Shown one piece after another: positions 17,086 through 26,983 of a DNA stretch of 64,000 nt. Under the pieces are notes generated by a model, which worked only from the letters and a program-made list of their open reading frames with translations, made no database searches and was not told where the DNA came from. The position numbers and the translations under genes were made by a program. This DNA is from Bifidobacterium gallicum DSM 20093 = LMG 11596 (GTDB lineage: Bacteria; Actinomycetota; Actinomycetes; Actinomycetales; Bifidobacteriaceae), in the NCBI RefSeq assembly GCF_000741205.1, contig NZ_JGYW01000004.1, positions 328,573-392,572 of the forward strand. Direction: 5' to 3'. Position 1 is the first letter of the stretch. Each line of letters starts with the position of its first letter.

Positions 17086-18609
17086 TCAGTTGTCCTTCAC
17101 TTCGACATCGTCGTAGTTGTTGCCGTCGGCAACCTGAGCCTGTAGCTGGGTCAGGAAGTCGGTCAGGCGAGCACGATACTCAGTCTCGAACGCCTTGAGA
17201 CCCTGGATGTTGCCCTGGATGACCTTCGATTGGTGCTCAAGCTGGTCACGCACCTGCTGGGCGTACTCATCGGCACCCGTACGCGTCTGCTGATCGTAAT
17301 CCTGGGCGCGCTGGCGAACCTCAGCCTCGTAGGTTTCTACCTCTTCATGGCGGTCCACCACGTACTGGTCGGCTTCGCTCTTCTTCTGCTGGGCGTAGGT
17401 GTTGCCTTCGTCTTCCTTGCGGGCGGCGTACGCGTTGGCCTCATTGGCCTTGGCGTCAGCATAGTTATCAGCTTCGCTGGTCTTCGTGGCTACATAGTTG
17501 TCGGCTTCGGCTGTACGGTCGGCCACATACTGGTCAGCCTGCTCATGCTTGGTCTTGAGATAATCGTCAGCATCAGCACGCGTCTGCACGGAATACTGGT
17601 CAGCCGCATTGCGAGTCTGCTCGGAATACTGGTCGGCTTCCTCATGCTGCTGCTGGTTGTAGTTGTCGGCTTCGGTGCGCGTACGATCCGAATAATCGTT
17701 GGCCTTCGTGATCAGCTCTTCGTACTTGCGCTGCGATTCCTCAGTAATCTCGCGGGCCTTGGCCTTGCCCTTGTCAACATACTGGTCGTGCAGCTGCATA
17801 GCCAGCGTCAGCATGGCCGTGGCACGCTCCGGCTCGGTGTTGGCTGCAGCGGCTGCACCCGTGATCTTCTGCAGGCTGCCGGTCTCCGTGTTCGGCTCAA
17901 CCTTGGCGACCTGGTTGCGCAACTGCTCTTCGCGCTGCTTGGACTCTTCGAGCTGCTTGCCCAGTTCCTTGACCTGGGCGTCGAGCTGCTGGGCGCGAAT
18001 CGTCTGCTCATGGGCGCCCGAAAGTTCACGGCGCAGATTCTCCGAATCGGCGCGGAACGCGTCACGCTGCTTGGTGACGTCGGCGAGCTGGGCGGCCAGA
18101 TCCGGCTGCTCGGAATTCTGGGCGGCCTGCGCGGTGAGCTGATCGACCTGGGCCGACAGACGGTCGACCTGGCCCTTGAGCTGTTCATTTTGCGAGGTGA
18201 GCGCCTTGTTGCTCTGCTCGACTTCCTGCAGTTTGGCCTGCGCCTGGGAGGCCTGGGTCTGGGCGTCCTTGATGGCGGCTTGTGCCTGGGCCTGCACCTG
18301 GGCGATGGCCTGCGACGCGTCCCCGTTCTGGGAGGCGGCCGCCTGAGCCTGGGCCTTGAGGGTCTGGTTCTCGTTCGTCAGTGACTGCACCTGTGCGGTC
18401 AACTCGGAAATCTTTGAGTTCAGCGCGGAAACCTCAGGACCCAACGCCTGAGTCGACTGGCCGCCGGCCACGGCGGACTTGCCGAGAGCTTCTACGGTCT
18501 CGGTGACTTGGTCAAGAAAATCATCGACCTCGTCGACGTCATAGCCTTCCTTGAAACGAACGGTCTGGAAGGTATGCTCCCTAATGTCTTTAGGCGTCAA
18601 AAGAGCCAT
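17086..18609 (-). CDS. divIVA: DivIVA/Wag31 polar growth protein with hendecad repeats
   Basis: It marks poles and division sites and organises apical wall growth in actinobacteria. 507 residues, clearly longer than Mycobacterium Wag31. The N-terminal DivIVA domain is typical (LLTPKDIREHTFQTVRFKEG, then YDVDEVDDFLDQVTETVEAL). A long Gln/Ala-rich coiled coil follows to about residue 230, then a short linker and a region near 275-440 built from about fourteen 11-residue units of the type EADQYxxxxxx or EADNYxxxxxx. A C-terminal helix and acidic tail (NNYDDVEVKDN) end it. Position next to yggT, sepF and ftsZ supports the role. The start is preceded by AGAGAGGTG. Confidence 0.93.
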   Translation of the reverse strand: MALLTPKDIREHTFQTVRFKEGYDVDEVDDFLDQVTETVEALGKSAVAGGQSTQALGPEVSALNSKISELTAQVQSLTNENQTLKAQAQAAASQNGDASQAIAQVQAQAQAAIKDAQTQASQAQAKLQEVEQSNKALTSQNEQLKGQVDRLSAQVDQLTAQAAQNSEQPDLAAQLADVTKQRDAFRADSENLRRELSGAHEQTIRAQQLDAQVKELGKQLEESKQREEQLRNQVAKVEPNTETGSLQKITGAAAAANTEPERATAMLTLAMQLHDQYVDKGKAKAREITEESQRKYEELITKANDYSDRTRTEADNYNQQQHEEADQYSEQTRNAADQYSVQTRADADDYLKTKHEQADQYVADRTAEADNYVATKTSEADNYADAKANEANAYAARKEDEGNTYAQQKKSEADQYVVDRHEEVETYEAEVRQRAQDYDQQTRTGADEYAQQVRDQLEHQSKVIQGNIQGLKAFETEYRARLTDFLTQLQAQVADGNNYDDVEVKDN

Positions 18610-18740
18610 GGATGTTTCACCTCTCTTCGGGGCACTGCCTCGCTAGTTGGACTTAATTGTTGATGCTAACACAAAACCTTCACGTAATAATCGCGAAAGC
18701 GCCATTTTGTGCCGGTTCAAGCCCGCTTGTCGTGGCCATG

Positions 18741-19028
18741 TCAGATCAGGACCCTCAGCACAATCAGCGCAAAATACAACACAAGAAAACTGGTGTCGAA
18801 ATATATGGGTCCCAACGGGATTGGCTTGATATAGCGGCGCAGCCAGCGCAACGGGGGTTCGGTCAACTGGTAGTCCAGCCGTACCAATGTAGCCATGATG
18901 CCACGCGGTGTCCAACGTGTCAGCGCCATCACCCAGTCCAGGATCATACGGATGAACAAGACGGTGATATACGCTTCAATCAGCCAATCGAGTATGCGCA
19001 GAATAATGAACAGAAAACCAGACAGCAT
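18741..19028 (-). CDS. YggT-family membrane protein
   Basis: 95 residues, almost all hydrophobic, with two or three membrane segments (FLFIILRILDWLIEAYITVL; DTSFLVLYFALIVLRVLI) and the conserved middle RLDYQLTEPPLRWLRRYIKP, the YggT hallmark (membrane segment, then TEP-hRRh-P). The exact function of YggT proteins is not settled; their fixed position after sepF in Gram-positive bacteria points to envelope or division work. It begins 3 bases after sepF and precedes divIVA. Confidence 0.88.
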   Translation of the reverse strand: MLSGFLFIILRILDWLIEAYITVLFIRMILDWVMALTRWTPRGIMATLVRLDYQLTEPPLRWLRRYIKPIPLGPIYFDTSFLVLYFALIVLRVLI

Positions 19029-19031
19029 GTC

Positions 19032-19505
19032 TCAGTCAGCGAACAACTCGCCGTCCAACTCGTCTTCTTTGCTGACAATGTTGACGGACGGCGGGCTCAG
19101 CAAATACACGCGTGGCGTGACGCATTCAAGCGATCCTTGCAAACCGAACACCACGCCGGCCGAAAAATCGATAATGCGATACGCGTCAGCCTGCGGCACG
19201 CCGGTCAGGTTCAGCACGACCGGAGTGCCCTCACGCAACGCACGACCCACCATCTGCGCGTCCTTGTAGGCCTTGGGATGAATGGTCGTGATCCGCGTGA
19301 CGCGATTCTGAAACGGCTTGGAAATCTTGTATGGCGATGCCGAGGGAGCCGATGCGGACGAACCCGTCGTGATTGGCGTCACATCATCTTCAGCTTCGAA
19401 TGTTTCCTCCTGTTCGCGCTCCTCGTCGAACGTTTCCTCCTCATCGTCTTCCACGACGTCGGACATGCCCAAATAGGACATCGCGTTCTTCATGAATCCT
19501 GCCAT
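19032..19505 (-). CDS. sepF: Cell division protein SepF
   Basis: SepF tethers FtsZ filaments to the membrane. 157 residues: an N-terminal amphipathic membrane-binding helix (MAGFMKNAMSYLGMS), an acidic linker rich in Glu/Asp, then the globular FtsZ-binding domain (NRVTRITTIHPKAYKDAQMV, GTPVVLNLTGVPQADAYRII, DFSAGVVFGLQGSLECV, VYLLSPPSVNIVS). It lies between ftsZ and yggT, the standard actinobacterial arrangement; with no FtsA in the window it is likely the main Z-ring anchor. Confidence 0.95.
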   Translation of the reverse strand: MAGFMKNAMSYLGMSDVVEDDEEETFDEEREQEETFEAEDDVTPITTGSSASAPSASPYKISKPFQNRVTRITTIHPKAYKDAQMVGRALREGTPVVLNLTGVPQADAYRIIDFSAGVVFGLQGSLECVTPRVYLLSPPSVNIVSKEDELDGELFAD

Positions 19506-19568
19506 GCTGCTGGTTCCTTTTCTCTGCAGGTGTAATCAGGCCGCCCGTGTGGGGCGGCCCGAGGGGTT

Positions 19569-20837
19569 TCAGCGCAAGAAATCCGGGATGTCAAGATCTC
19601 CCAGATCATCTTCATCGTCGGTTGTGTATTCGCTCGCGTATTGCGTTGTGAATTCCGTCGTCACGTCGTTGTTCTGCACCGGCGCGGCCTGCTGAATCGG
19701 GAACGCGGCCGACGGCGCGGTGTAAGTGGCAGGCTGCGCAGGGGCCGGTTCAGCCGGGGCTGCCACTGCGGGTTGGGCGGCCTGAACAGGCTGGGCAGGC
19801 TGAGCGGCCGGCGTTTCGTGCGGGCGCATCAACGCGTCGATGGAAGTCGGGGCTTCCTTCTTGGCGGCCTTGTGCTTGTTGTCAAATCCTGCCGCGATCA
19901 CGGTCACGCGCATTTCGTCACCATAGGCGTCGTCGAGTGCCATACCCCAAATGACTTGGGCTTCAGGGTGGATGGCCTGGCGCACAAGGTTCGTTGCGGC
20001 CACGACTTCCTGGAGTTCCAAATCGTTGGCAGCGGCCACGTTGATCAAGACGCCCGTGGCGCCTTCCACGCTCTCCTCAAGCAGTGGCGAGCTGATTGCG
20101 ATTTCGGCGGCCTGCGTGGCGCGGTCTTCGCCCCGTGCCGAACCGATGCCGAACAGGGCCGTACCCGAGTCGCGCAGGATCGACGTGATGTCCTGGAAGT
20201 CCACGTTGACGTAAGGGTTCTGACGAATCAGGTCGGTGATGCCTTGCACACCAGCCAACAGTGCCGTGTCGGCCGTACGGAACGCGTCCACAATGCCGAT
20301 GGAACGGTCAGACAGTTCGAGCAGACGGTCATTGGGGATGATGATGATTGCGTCCACTTCCTTGCGCAGGTTCTCGATGCCGAGCGCGGCCGAGTTCGCA
20401 CGCTGTGGACCTTCAAAGCTGAACGGACGCGTGACCACCGCGATCGTCAGCGCGCCTTGCTGACGGGCCGCACGCGCCACAATCGGGCTGGCACCAGTAC
20501 CCGTGCCGCCACCTTCACCGCACGTGATGAACACCATGTCGGCACCCTTGACGGCTTCCTCAATTTCCGACTGGTGATCCTGGGCGGCCTTCGCGCCCTT
20601 TTCAGGATCGGCGCCCGCACCCAGGCCACGGTTGGACTGATCGTTGAGTGAAATCTTGATATCCGCATCGGAACGCAGCAAATCCTTGGCATCCGTATTG
20701 ATGGCCACGAATTCCACATTCTGCAGGCCTTCAGCAATCATGCGATTGACAGCGTTGCCGCCTGCCCCACCGACACCGACAACCTTGATATACGTCTTGT
20801 CATTGAATTCGTCGGATTGGGTAATCTCGCTCACCAT
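19569..20837 (-). CDS. ftsZ: Cell division GTPase FtsZ
   Basis: The tubulin-like protein forming the Z ring. 422 residues with an AGGAGA ribosome-binding site. GTP-binding features are VVGVGGAGGNAVNRMI, the tubulin signature GEGGGTGTGASPIVA, FSFEGPQRANSA and the synergy region DDAYGDEMRVTVIAAGFDNK. An Ala/Pro/Gln-rich linker of roughly 80 residues joins the core to the conserved C-terminal peptide DLGDLDIPDFLR, the SepF/partner-binding tail. The 217-base upstream gap (20838-21054) must hold a promoter. Confidence 0.97.
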   Translation of the reverse strand: MVSEITQSDEFNDKTYIKVVGVGGAGGNAVNRMIAEGLQNVEFVAINTDAKDLLRSDADIKISLNDQSNRGLGAGADPEKGAKAAQDHQSEIEEAVKGADMVFITCGEGGGTGTGASPIVARAARQQGALTIAVVTRPFSFEGPQRANSAALGIENLRKEVDAIIIIPNDRLLELSDRSIGIVDAFRTADTALLAGVQGITDLIRQNPYVNVDFQDITSILRDSGTALFGIGSARGEDRATQAAEIAISSPLLEESVEGATGVLINVAAANDLELQEVVAATNLVRQAIHPEAQVIWGMALDDAYGDEMRVTVIAAGFDNKHKAAKKEAPTSIDALMRPHETPAAQPAQPVQAAQPAVAAPAEPAPAQPATYTAPSAAFPIQQAAPVQNNDVTTEFTTQYASEYTTDDEDDLGDLDIPDFLR

Positions 20838-21054
20838 TGTCTCCTGTCACTCACGGTCTTGGACTACTCTAACGCAAACATACGGATATTCGCCGTGTTG
20901 TGCGGTATTTTATCGAACAGCCATATTGTTTGCGTATGGCTCGTTCACAACGTTTCACCTGCGTTGTCCACCCAGTGGACACAGCTTGCTTTTTTTGTTT
21001 ATTTCCATTGTGGCATCATTGGCATCTCATGCCACGCCAGGCGCACGTGTCTGT

Positions 21055-22302
21055 TTAATAACTGGCGTCCATCGGGTCGTCACCAAACAGCGCTTCACGC
21101 TCGTCATGCGTGGTTTGCCTTGAATCCAACCATCCATACGGCAAATGCACTTTTTTCGCAAAGCGCACGCGGCCGCGCGGCGCGTCCACAATGCGATCCG
21201 CCAAGCGGGCATCGGGGTCAAGCCCGTCCACAATGCGCTGCATGTCGGCCAATGATTCACATGCCATGAACGCGCGGCGCACGCCGCCACCAACGGGGAA
21301 TCCTTTCAAATACCAAGCCACATGCTTGCGCATGTCATGGGCGGCCATACGTTCGTCACCGTCATAGAACTCGGTCAAATATGTCGCATGGCGCATGATG
21401 ACCTGACACACTTGCCCCAACGTGGGATCAGTACGCTCGTCGGAACCGGCGAACGCATGCTTGATGTCGGCGAACAGCCAAGGACGGCCCTGGCATCCAC
21501 GGCCGATCGCCACGCCGGCGCAACCGGTTTGCTCCACCATTGCCAACGCGTCGGCCGCACCCCAAATATCACCATTGCCAAACACGGGCACGTCCAGCTG
21601 TTCCACAAGTTCGCCAATGCGGCTCCAATCGGAATGGCCGCCATAGTATTCGGCCGTCGTGCGCGCATGCAATGTCACGGCTTTGCAGCCTTCCTCTTGC
21701 GCGATATGGCCGGCTTCATGGAACGTTTCATGCTCATGGTCAATGCCGACGCGGATTTTGGCCGTCACAGGAATGCCAGCCGCATCACACACGCGCACCA
21801 CGCGCGACACCACATCCGTGAACAAATCGGTTTTCCACGGCAATGCCGAACCTCCTCCACGGCGTGTGACTTTGGGCACGGGGCATCCGAAGTTCAAATC
21901 CACATGGTCGGCCATCTGTTCATCGACCACAATCTTGGCGGCTTGTTCCATGATTGACGGGTTGACACCATACAACTGCAACGAGCGAATACGCTCGGAC
22001 GGCGCGAACCGGCACAACCGCAACGCTTTGGGATTGCGCGCCACGAGCGCGCGCGCCGTGATCATTTCAGCCACATACAACCCGTCGGGACCATATTGCT
22101 CGCACAACACGCGGAACGGCCAGTTGGTCACGCCAGCCATCGGCGACAAGATAACGGGTGTGCCCACATGCACGTTGCCCAAATCCACTGGAGCCAGCAC
22201 GGCCGGAGCCTTGGCTGGCAAGTCGTGCTCCGCAGTACGCGGATCATAATGCGTGGTCTCATGCGGCGTACGCAGCACGGTCTCTTCGGTATGCTTACCC
22301 AA
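21055..22302 (-). CDS. dus: tRNA-dihydrouridine synthase (DusB-like)
   Basis: An FMN enzyme reducing uridines in tRNA D loops. I start at a TTG that follows AAGGAGTG with good spacing, giving MGKHTEETVLRTP and 415 residues; the frame extends further upstream through the glyS terminator, which argues against a longer protein. Motifs are ILSPMAGVTNWPFRVL, LNFGCPVPKVTRRGGGSALP with the catalytic Cys, VTLHARTTAEYYGG, VPVFGNGDIWG and GVAIGRGCQGRPWLF. A C-terminal helical domain follows. The gene lies between glyS and ftsZ as a separate unit. Confidence 0.92.
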   Translation of the reverse strand: MGKHTEETVLRTPHETTHYDPRTAEHDLPAKAPAVLAPVDLGNVHVGTPVILSPMAGVTNWPFRVLCEQYGPDGLYVAEMITARALVARNPKALRLCRFAPSERIRSLQLYGVNPSIMEQAAKIVVDEQMADHVDLNFGCPVPKVTRRGGGSALPWKTDLFTDVVSRVVRVCDAAGIPVTAKIRVGIDHEHETFHEAGHIAQEEGCKAVTLHARTTAEYYGGHSDWSRIGELVEQLDVPVFGNGDIWGAADALAMVEQTGCAGVAIGRGCQGRPWLFADIKHAFAGSDERTDPTLGQVCQVIMRHATYLTEFYDGDERMAAHDMRKHVAWYLKGFPVGGGVRRAFMACESLADMQRIVDGLDPDARLADRIVDAPRGRVRFAKKVHLPYGWLDSRQTTHDEREALFGDDPMDASY

Positions 22303-22391
22303 CCAACACTCCTTGAACAACACAACAGCACAACAACGCGGGACATCACGGGACAATACGGAACGCCGGCCCAGAGGGCTTTGCCTGCACA

Positions 22392-22425
22392 CAAAACCGC
22401 CGACCATCATAGTACGGTCGGCGGT
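22392..22425 (-). terminator. Intrinsic terminator after glyS
   Basis: ACCGCCGACC (22396-22405) pairs with GGTCGGCGGT (22416-22425), a 10-bp G+C-rich stem. On the minus strand the stem is followed by TTTTGTG, so it should terminate glyS transcripts. It lies upstream of the dus start, separating the two genes. Confidence 0.8.
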
Positions 22426-22487
22426 AATGCAAGCGCGCCTGCGAACACCCATCAAGCATCCGCAGCACGCATACGCTTCGTGGACGG

Positions 22488-23963
22488 TCAGTACAGTCCG
22501 CCCGCTTCAGCGATCTTCACGGATTCAGGCCATGCTTCACCGCCAAGCGCCACGGGCACTTGCGGCACGCGCACACGCTTGTCTTCAATGCGAGCGCGCA
22601 CATAAGCGGCCACGTTGTCGAGCGCCACGCGCTCCTGCTGCATCGTGTCACGTTCACGGATCGTGACGGCCTGATCTTCGAGCGTATCGAAATCGACAGT
22701 GATGCACAATGGCGTGCCGATTTCATCCTGGCGACGGTAACGGCGGCCAATGGCGCCGGACTCGTCGTAATCGACCATCCAGTCGTTCAACCGCAGGTCG
22801 GCGGCCAGGTTGTGGGCCACGCTCTGCAGTTCCGGCTTCTTGCTCAACGGCAACACGGCCGCCTTGTACGGGGCCAGGCGCGGATCGAGACGCAGCACCG
22901 TGCGCTTGTCAACGCCACCCTTCGTGTTCGGCGCCTCATCCACGTCGAACGCGTCGACGAGGAACGCCATGAGCGAGCGCGACAGGCCGGCAGCCGGTTC
23001 AATCACGTATGGAATGAACTTCTCGCCCGTGGCCTGGTTGAAGTATGCGAGGTCCTCACCCGAATGCTCGGCATGGGCTGACAAATCGAAGTCGGTACGG
23101 TTGGCCACACCTTCAAGCTCGCCCCAATCGGAGCCTTGGAAGCCGAACTTGTATTCGATGTCGACCGTGCGCTTCGAATAGTGGGCCAGCTTCTCCTTGG
23201 GATGCTCGTAATGACGCAGGTTCTCGGCCTTGATGCCCAAGTCGAGATACCACTGCGTGCGCGCGTCAATCCAATACTGGTGCCAATCCTCATCTTGGCC
23301 TGGAGCGACGAAGAACTCCATCTCCATCTGCTCAAACTCGCGTGTGCGGAAGATGAAATTGCCTGGCGTGATTTCGTTACGGAAGCTCTTGCCCGTGTTC
23401 GCGATGCCGAACGGAGGCTTCATACGCGAGGAGGTCATGACGTTCTTGAAATCGACAAAAATGCCCTGTGCTGTTTCAGGACGCAAATAATGCAACGAAT
23501 TCTCGTCTTCCACCGGACCCAGGTTCGTGCGCAGCATCATGTTGAAGTCACGCGGTTCCGTCCAGTTGCCGCGTGTACCGCAGTTCGGGCACACAATGTC
23601 TTTCAGACCGTTCTCCGGCAGCTGGTCGCCATGCTTCTCAGCATAGGATTCGACGAGCTTGTCTTCACGGTTGCGCTTATGGCAGGTCAGGCATTCGACG
23701 AGCGGATCGTTGAACACCGACACATGGCCCGAAGCGACCCACACAGCCGACGGCAGGATGATCGACGTGTCCACGCCCACCACATCGGCGCGCGTGACGA
23801 CCATCGAACGCCACCATTCACGCTTGATGTTGTCTTTGAGCGCCACACCGAGCGGACCGTAGTCCCATGCGGAACGCGTGCCGCCATAAATCTCGCCGGC
23901 TGGGAATACGAAGCCCCTACGCTTGGCGAGGGAGACGACTTCATCGAGTTTGGAACTAGCCAC
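22488..23963 (-). CDS. glyS: Glycyl-tRNA synthetase, dimeric type
   Basis: It charges tRNA-Gly with glycine. The GTG giving (M)[20 protein letters not shown] is chosen because AGAAGG precedes it; 491 residues, close to the norm for the alpha2 archaeal/actinobacterial type. Class II motifs are seen: [28 protein letters not shown] (motif 2 neighbourhood), [20 protein letters not shown] and [17 protein letters not shown] (motif 3). A zinc-ribbon-like insert carries CLTCHKR and CPNCGTRG. The anticodon-binding domain is at the C-terminus. Terminated by the 22392-22425 hairpin. Confidence 0.95.
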   Translation of the reverse strand: MASSKLDEVVSLAKRRGFVFPAGEIYGGTRSAWDYGPLGVALKDNIKREWWRSMVVTRADVVGVDTSIILPSAVWVASGHVSVFNDPLVECLTCHKRNREDKLVESYAEKHGDQLPENGLKDIVCPNCGTRGNWTEPRDFNMMLRTNLGPVEDENSLHYLRPETAQGIFVDFKNVMTSSRMKPPFGIANTGKSFRNEITPGNFIFRTREFEQMEMEFFVAPGQDEDWHQYWIDARTQWYLDLGIKAENLRHYEHPKEKLAHYSKRTVDIEYKFGFQGSDWGELEGVANRTDFDLSAHAEHSGEDLAYFNQATGEKFIPYVIEPAAGLSRSLMAFLVDAFDVDEAPNTKGGVDKRTVLRLDPRLAPYKAAVLPLSKKPELQSVAHNLAADLRLNDWMVDYDESGAIGRRYRRQDEIGTPLCITVDFDTLEDQAVTIRERDTMQQERVALDNVAAYVRARIEDKRVRVPQVPVALGGEAWPESVKIAEAGGLY

Positions 23964-24281
23964 AATGCACCTTCTGGTTTGAACGGTTTGGGGTCTATGA
24001 ATACAAACCCTCACTCTATCGAAACGCTCTGACGCAGGCCGGCTCTTGCCGTCAGTCACCACACCGCACGCCAACTCACCCTCACCACCCGCTCCACTCG
24101 CCGCTACCTGCCCTTCCTCCACTCAACTTCCCACTCACCATCCCCACTCATTGTGCCGGCCGCCACTGTGTTCTCTTCCGCTGTCCTATTCGTTATGCTC
24201 GGCAGCTATCCCCATACCGCTGTCGTCATCCGACTTTCCACCGTGTCAACCGTCCAGCATTGCCAGTACGTTCAGGAATCA
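23964..24281. other. Intergenic region between glyS and the thi riboswitch
   Basis: No supported gene lies here. It holds the divergent promoters for glyS (minus) and the riboswitch-led thi operon (plus). Stretches of C-rich sequence near 24060-24150 give spurious open frames without ribosome-binding sites. Confidence 0.5.
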
Positions 24282-24386
24282 AGCAGGGGGGCCTGTGGAG
24301 TCAAGCATTGTGCTTGGTTCAGCAAGCTGAGATTGGCGTTACGCCTGACCCTTCGAACCTGTTGGTTAGAACCAGTGTAGGGAGCG
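24282..24386 (+). promoter_or_regulatory. TPP riboswitch upstream of thiM
   Basis: The THI-box is clear: CTGAGA at 24327-24332, then ACCCTTCGAACCTG and the closing ACCAGTGTAGGGAGCG, with the 5' partner AAGCAGGGGGGC near 24280-24292. ATG of thiM lies 6 bases after GGGAGCG, so the ribosome-binding region is inside the 3' arm. That geometry means thiamine pyrophosphate should block translation rather than terminate transcription; no terminator hairpin is seen between it and the ATG. Confidence 0.95.
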
Positions 24387-24392
24387 TTCGCA

Positions 24393-25289
24393 ATGAATAT
24401 GCCGGCACAAGATCCGATCCGTCTCGCCATCGCCGAAGCCGTGCAACAGGTGCACGACACAACGCCGATGGCTCCATCATTCACGAATTTCGTCACAATC
24501 AACCTCGTGGCCAACGCGCAGCTCGCATGCGGCGGCAGTGCCGCAATGAGCTTCCTGTCCAACGAGTTCAGCGCAGTCGCCGCGCTCGCCAAAGCTGCCT
24601 ACATCAACGTCGGCACGCTGATGCCTAGCTATCCCGATGCGCTACGGGCCATCACGGCCGACCTCAAGGAATCGGGCAAACCGTGGGTACTCGATCCCGT
24701 AGCCGCCGGTTTGGGCGCCACACGCACCAACATTTTGATGGACATGCGTCACAACCCTCCAACAATCGTGCGCGGCAACGCTTCAGAAATCATTGCGCTG
24801 GCCAGCATGTGGGGACTCATTGAAGGTTCATCATCGAACGGTCCCGAAGGTGTCGAATCCGCTGACGACGTGCAGTCCGCCATCGAACCCGCGCGTCTGC
24901 TCGCACGCTTCCTGGCCCAACACAGCCCCGACGGCAAGGCCGCTGTCGCCGTGTCGGGCGAGACCGACCTCGTCACCGATGGCACACGCACGTTCCGTCT
25001 TCCCGGCGGCAGCCCGCTGATGACCAAGATCACGGGCGCCGGCTGCTCGCTTGGCGGCGTAACGGCCGTCTATTTGTGCGTGGCCGAACCGTTAATCGCC
25101 GCGCTCGCCGCCAGCGCACTTTACAATGTGGCCGCCGAATGCGCTGTACGCACGCTGACTTCCTACACCAAAGTCAACCCCGACACGGTCGCGTTGGGCC
25201 CCGGCACATTCCAGCCCGCGTTCCTCGACGCGCTCGCCGCGGCCACGCCCGAACAGGTCGCGTCGGCCACGCTGCTCGAAGACAAGTGA
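24393..25289 (+). CDS. thiM: Hydroxyethylthiazole kinase
   Basis: It phosphorylates 4-methyl-5-(2-hydroxyethyl)thiazole to feed thiamine phosphate synthase. 298 residues. Family motifs are FVTINLVANAQLACGGSAAM at the N-terminus, NVGTLMPSYPDAL, PWVLDPVAAGLGATRT, IVRGNASEIIALA and the phosphate-binding GSPLMTKITGAGCSLGG with the catalytic Cys/Asp region. Directly controlled by the TPP riboswitch. It is followed after about 90 bases by the ThiE-ThiD fusion, so thiazole and pyrimidine salvage are co-located. Confidence 0.94.
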   Translation: MNMPAQDPIRLAIAEAVQQVHDTTPMAPSFTNFVTINLVANAQLACGGSAAMSFLSNEFSAVAALAKAAYINVGTLMPSYPDALRAITADLKESGKPWVLDPVAAGLGATRTNILMDMRHNPPTIVRGNASEIIALASMWGLIEGSSSNGPEGVESADDVQSAIEPARLLARFLAQHSPDGKAAVAVSGETDLVTDGTRTFRLPGGSPLMTKITGAGCSLGGVTAVYLCVAEPLIAALAASALYNVAAECAVRTLTSYTKVNPDTVALGPGTFQPAFLDALAAATPEQVASATLLEDK

Positions 25290-25381
25290 TTATTTATTAT
25301 TTTTCACGCATGAGGCATAGGGTTTCCACCCCGCCTACCCGCGCCTCACTGGTGACTATGAATCGAAGGTGACAACGTTTT

Positions 25382-26947
25382 ATGGAAATGTTCCCTTATG
25401 CATCGATGCGCGACTCGTTCGACTTGCGCAGCTATGTGGTGCTCGGCCCTGATGATACGAAAGGCCGAGATGTGGCTGATGTGGTGCGTTACGCGTTGCA
25501 TGGTGGCGCCAGTTTCATCCAGCTGCGCGCCAAGCATGCCGATGTGCGCGACATTGTGGCCATGGCGGCCGATATCGCCGCGGTGATTGAGGACGAAGGC
25601 AAAGCCGACACGGTCGCGTTCGTCATTGACGACCGCGTGGATGCGGCGCTCGAGGCGCGGCACAAGGGCATCAAAGTTGATGGCGTGCATATTGGCCAGG
25701 ACGACAACGATCCGCAAGAGGCGCGCCGTCTGCTCGGCCGCGACGCGATTGTGGGTTTGAGCGCCAAAACGCCAGACGACATGCGTCGTGCCGAAGCATT
25801 GCCGCAAGGCACTGTGGATTATTTGGGTGCCGGTCCTTGGCATGAGACGAGTACGAAGCCCGATTGCATTGTCGTGGGTGATGATGGTGTCAAGCACACG
25901 TTGGATGCGGCCACGTTGCATGCGTTGCATGCGTTGACGACGTTGCCGATTGTGGTCGGTGGCGGTGTCAAAGCCGCTGATATTCCTGATTTGGCAGCCA
26001 GTGATGCCGATGGTTGGTTTGTGGTTTCGGCCGTGACAGCGGCCGATGATCCCGAAGCGGCCACGCGCGAGCTCGTGGACGCGTGGCAGGCCGTTCGAGG
26101 CGACACCATGCATGACCATCCTGCCGCCGCGTTGCTGCCGACGACACTGCCTGCGGCGCTCAGCATTGCATCGACTGATTCTTCCGGTGGCGCTGGCGTG
26201 CCGGTTGACATCAAAACGATGATGGCCAATGGCGTGTTTGCCGAATGTGTGATTTGCGCGATCACGGCGCAGAACACGAAGGGCGTGACCCATCTCGAAG
26301 AACTCTCACCGCAAGCCATTGTCAAGCAGATTGATGCCGTCTACGACGATATTGCGCCAGCTGCCGTCAAGATCGGCATGGTGCCGAGCATTGAAGGCAT
26401 CAACGCTGTGGCCGACGGATTGCAAGCCAACAAGGCCACGAACATTGTGGTCGACCCGGTCATGGTGGCCACGAGCGGCGCCAAACTGATCAATGATGAT
26501 GCGATCGCCACATTGACGTCGCGTCTGTTCCCGATGGCGACACTGATCACGCCGAACTTGCCTGAAACGCGCGTATTGCTGGAAACCATCGGCTCATCGA
26601 TTGACCCGCAAGACGAAGACGGCATGGAACAAGCGGGCTTGGCCATCGCCCAGCATTTCGGCTGCTCCGTGCTCGTCAAAGGCGGCCATGGGCTGGCCGA
26701 CGCGAATGATGTGCTCGTGAATGCTGATGGCACGACGCAATGGTTCCGTGGCGAGCGCATCAACAATCCGAATACGCATGGCACGGGTTGCACGCTCTCG
26801 TCCGCTATCGCGGCGAATCTGGCCAAAGGTCAGACGTTGGTCGATGCGATTGCGAACGCCAAGCGGTATATCACGGGCGCATTGCGTCAGATGCTCGAGC
26901 TTGGCACGGGTTCAGGCCCGTTCGACCATGCTTGGATGTGGCGCTGA
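25382..26947 (+). CDS. thiED: ThiE-ThiD fusion: thiamine-phosphate synthase / HMP-phosphate kinase
   Basis: A two-domain enzyme of 521 residues. Residues 1 to about 240 are a ThiE TIM barrel (ALHGGASFIQLRAKHADVRD, FVIDDRVDAALE, GVHIGQDD, VGLSAKTPDDMRRAE, YLGAGPWHETSTK, PIVVGGGVKAADI) that couples HMP-PP to thiazole phosphate. Residues about 250-521 are a ThiD ribokinase-fold kinase (ALSIASTDSSGGAGVPVDIK, AVKIGMV, VVDPVMVATSGAKL, LITPNLPETRVLL, VLVKGGHG, NNPNTHGTGCTLSSAIAANL). The usual AxDPSGGAG start of ThiD reads STDSSGGAG here. GAAGGTG at about 25365 serves the ATG, with long spacing. No riboswitch of its own; likely read from the thiM transcript. Confidence 0.93.
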   Translation: MEMFPYASMRDSFDLRSYVVLGPDDTKGRDVADVVRYALHGGASFIQLRAKHADVRDIVAMAADIAAVIEDEGKADTVAFVIDDRVDAALEARHKGIKVDGVHIGQDDNDPQEARRLLGRDAIVGLSAKTPDDMRRAEALPQGTVDYLGAGPWHETSTKPDCIVVGDDGVKHTLDAATLHALHALTTLPIVVGGGVKAADIPDLAASDADGWFVVSAVTAADDPEAATRELVDAWQAVRGDTMHDHPAAALLPTTLPAALSIASTDSSGGAGVPVDIKTMMANGVFAECVICAITAQNTKGVTHLEELSPQAIVKQIDAVYDDIAPAAVKIGMVPSIEGINAVADGLQANKATNIVVDPVMVATSGAKLINDDAIATLTSRLFPMATLITPNLPETRVLLETIGSSIDPQDEDGMEQAGLAIAQHFGCSVLVKGGHGLADANDVLVNADGTTQWFRGERINNPNTHGTGCTLSSAIAANLAKGQTLVDAIANAKRYITGALRQMLELGTGSGPFDHAWMWR

Positions 26948-26983
26948 CCTGCTGACAGCGACACCCTCTGTCCCTGAAATCCG

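Noticed and set aside
20965-20981. Palindrome TGTCCAC-CCA-GTGGACA between ftsZ and dus
   Set aside because: Short stem, no uridine tract on the minus strand where dus ends, and no match to a regulator site I can name.
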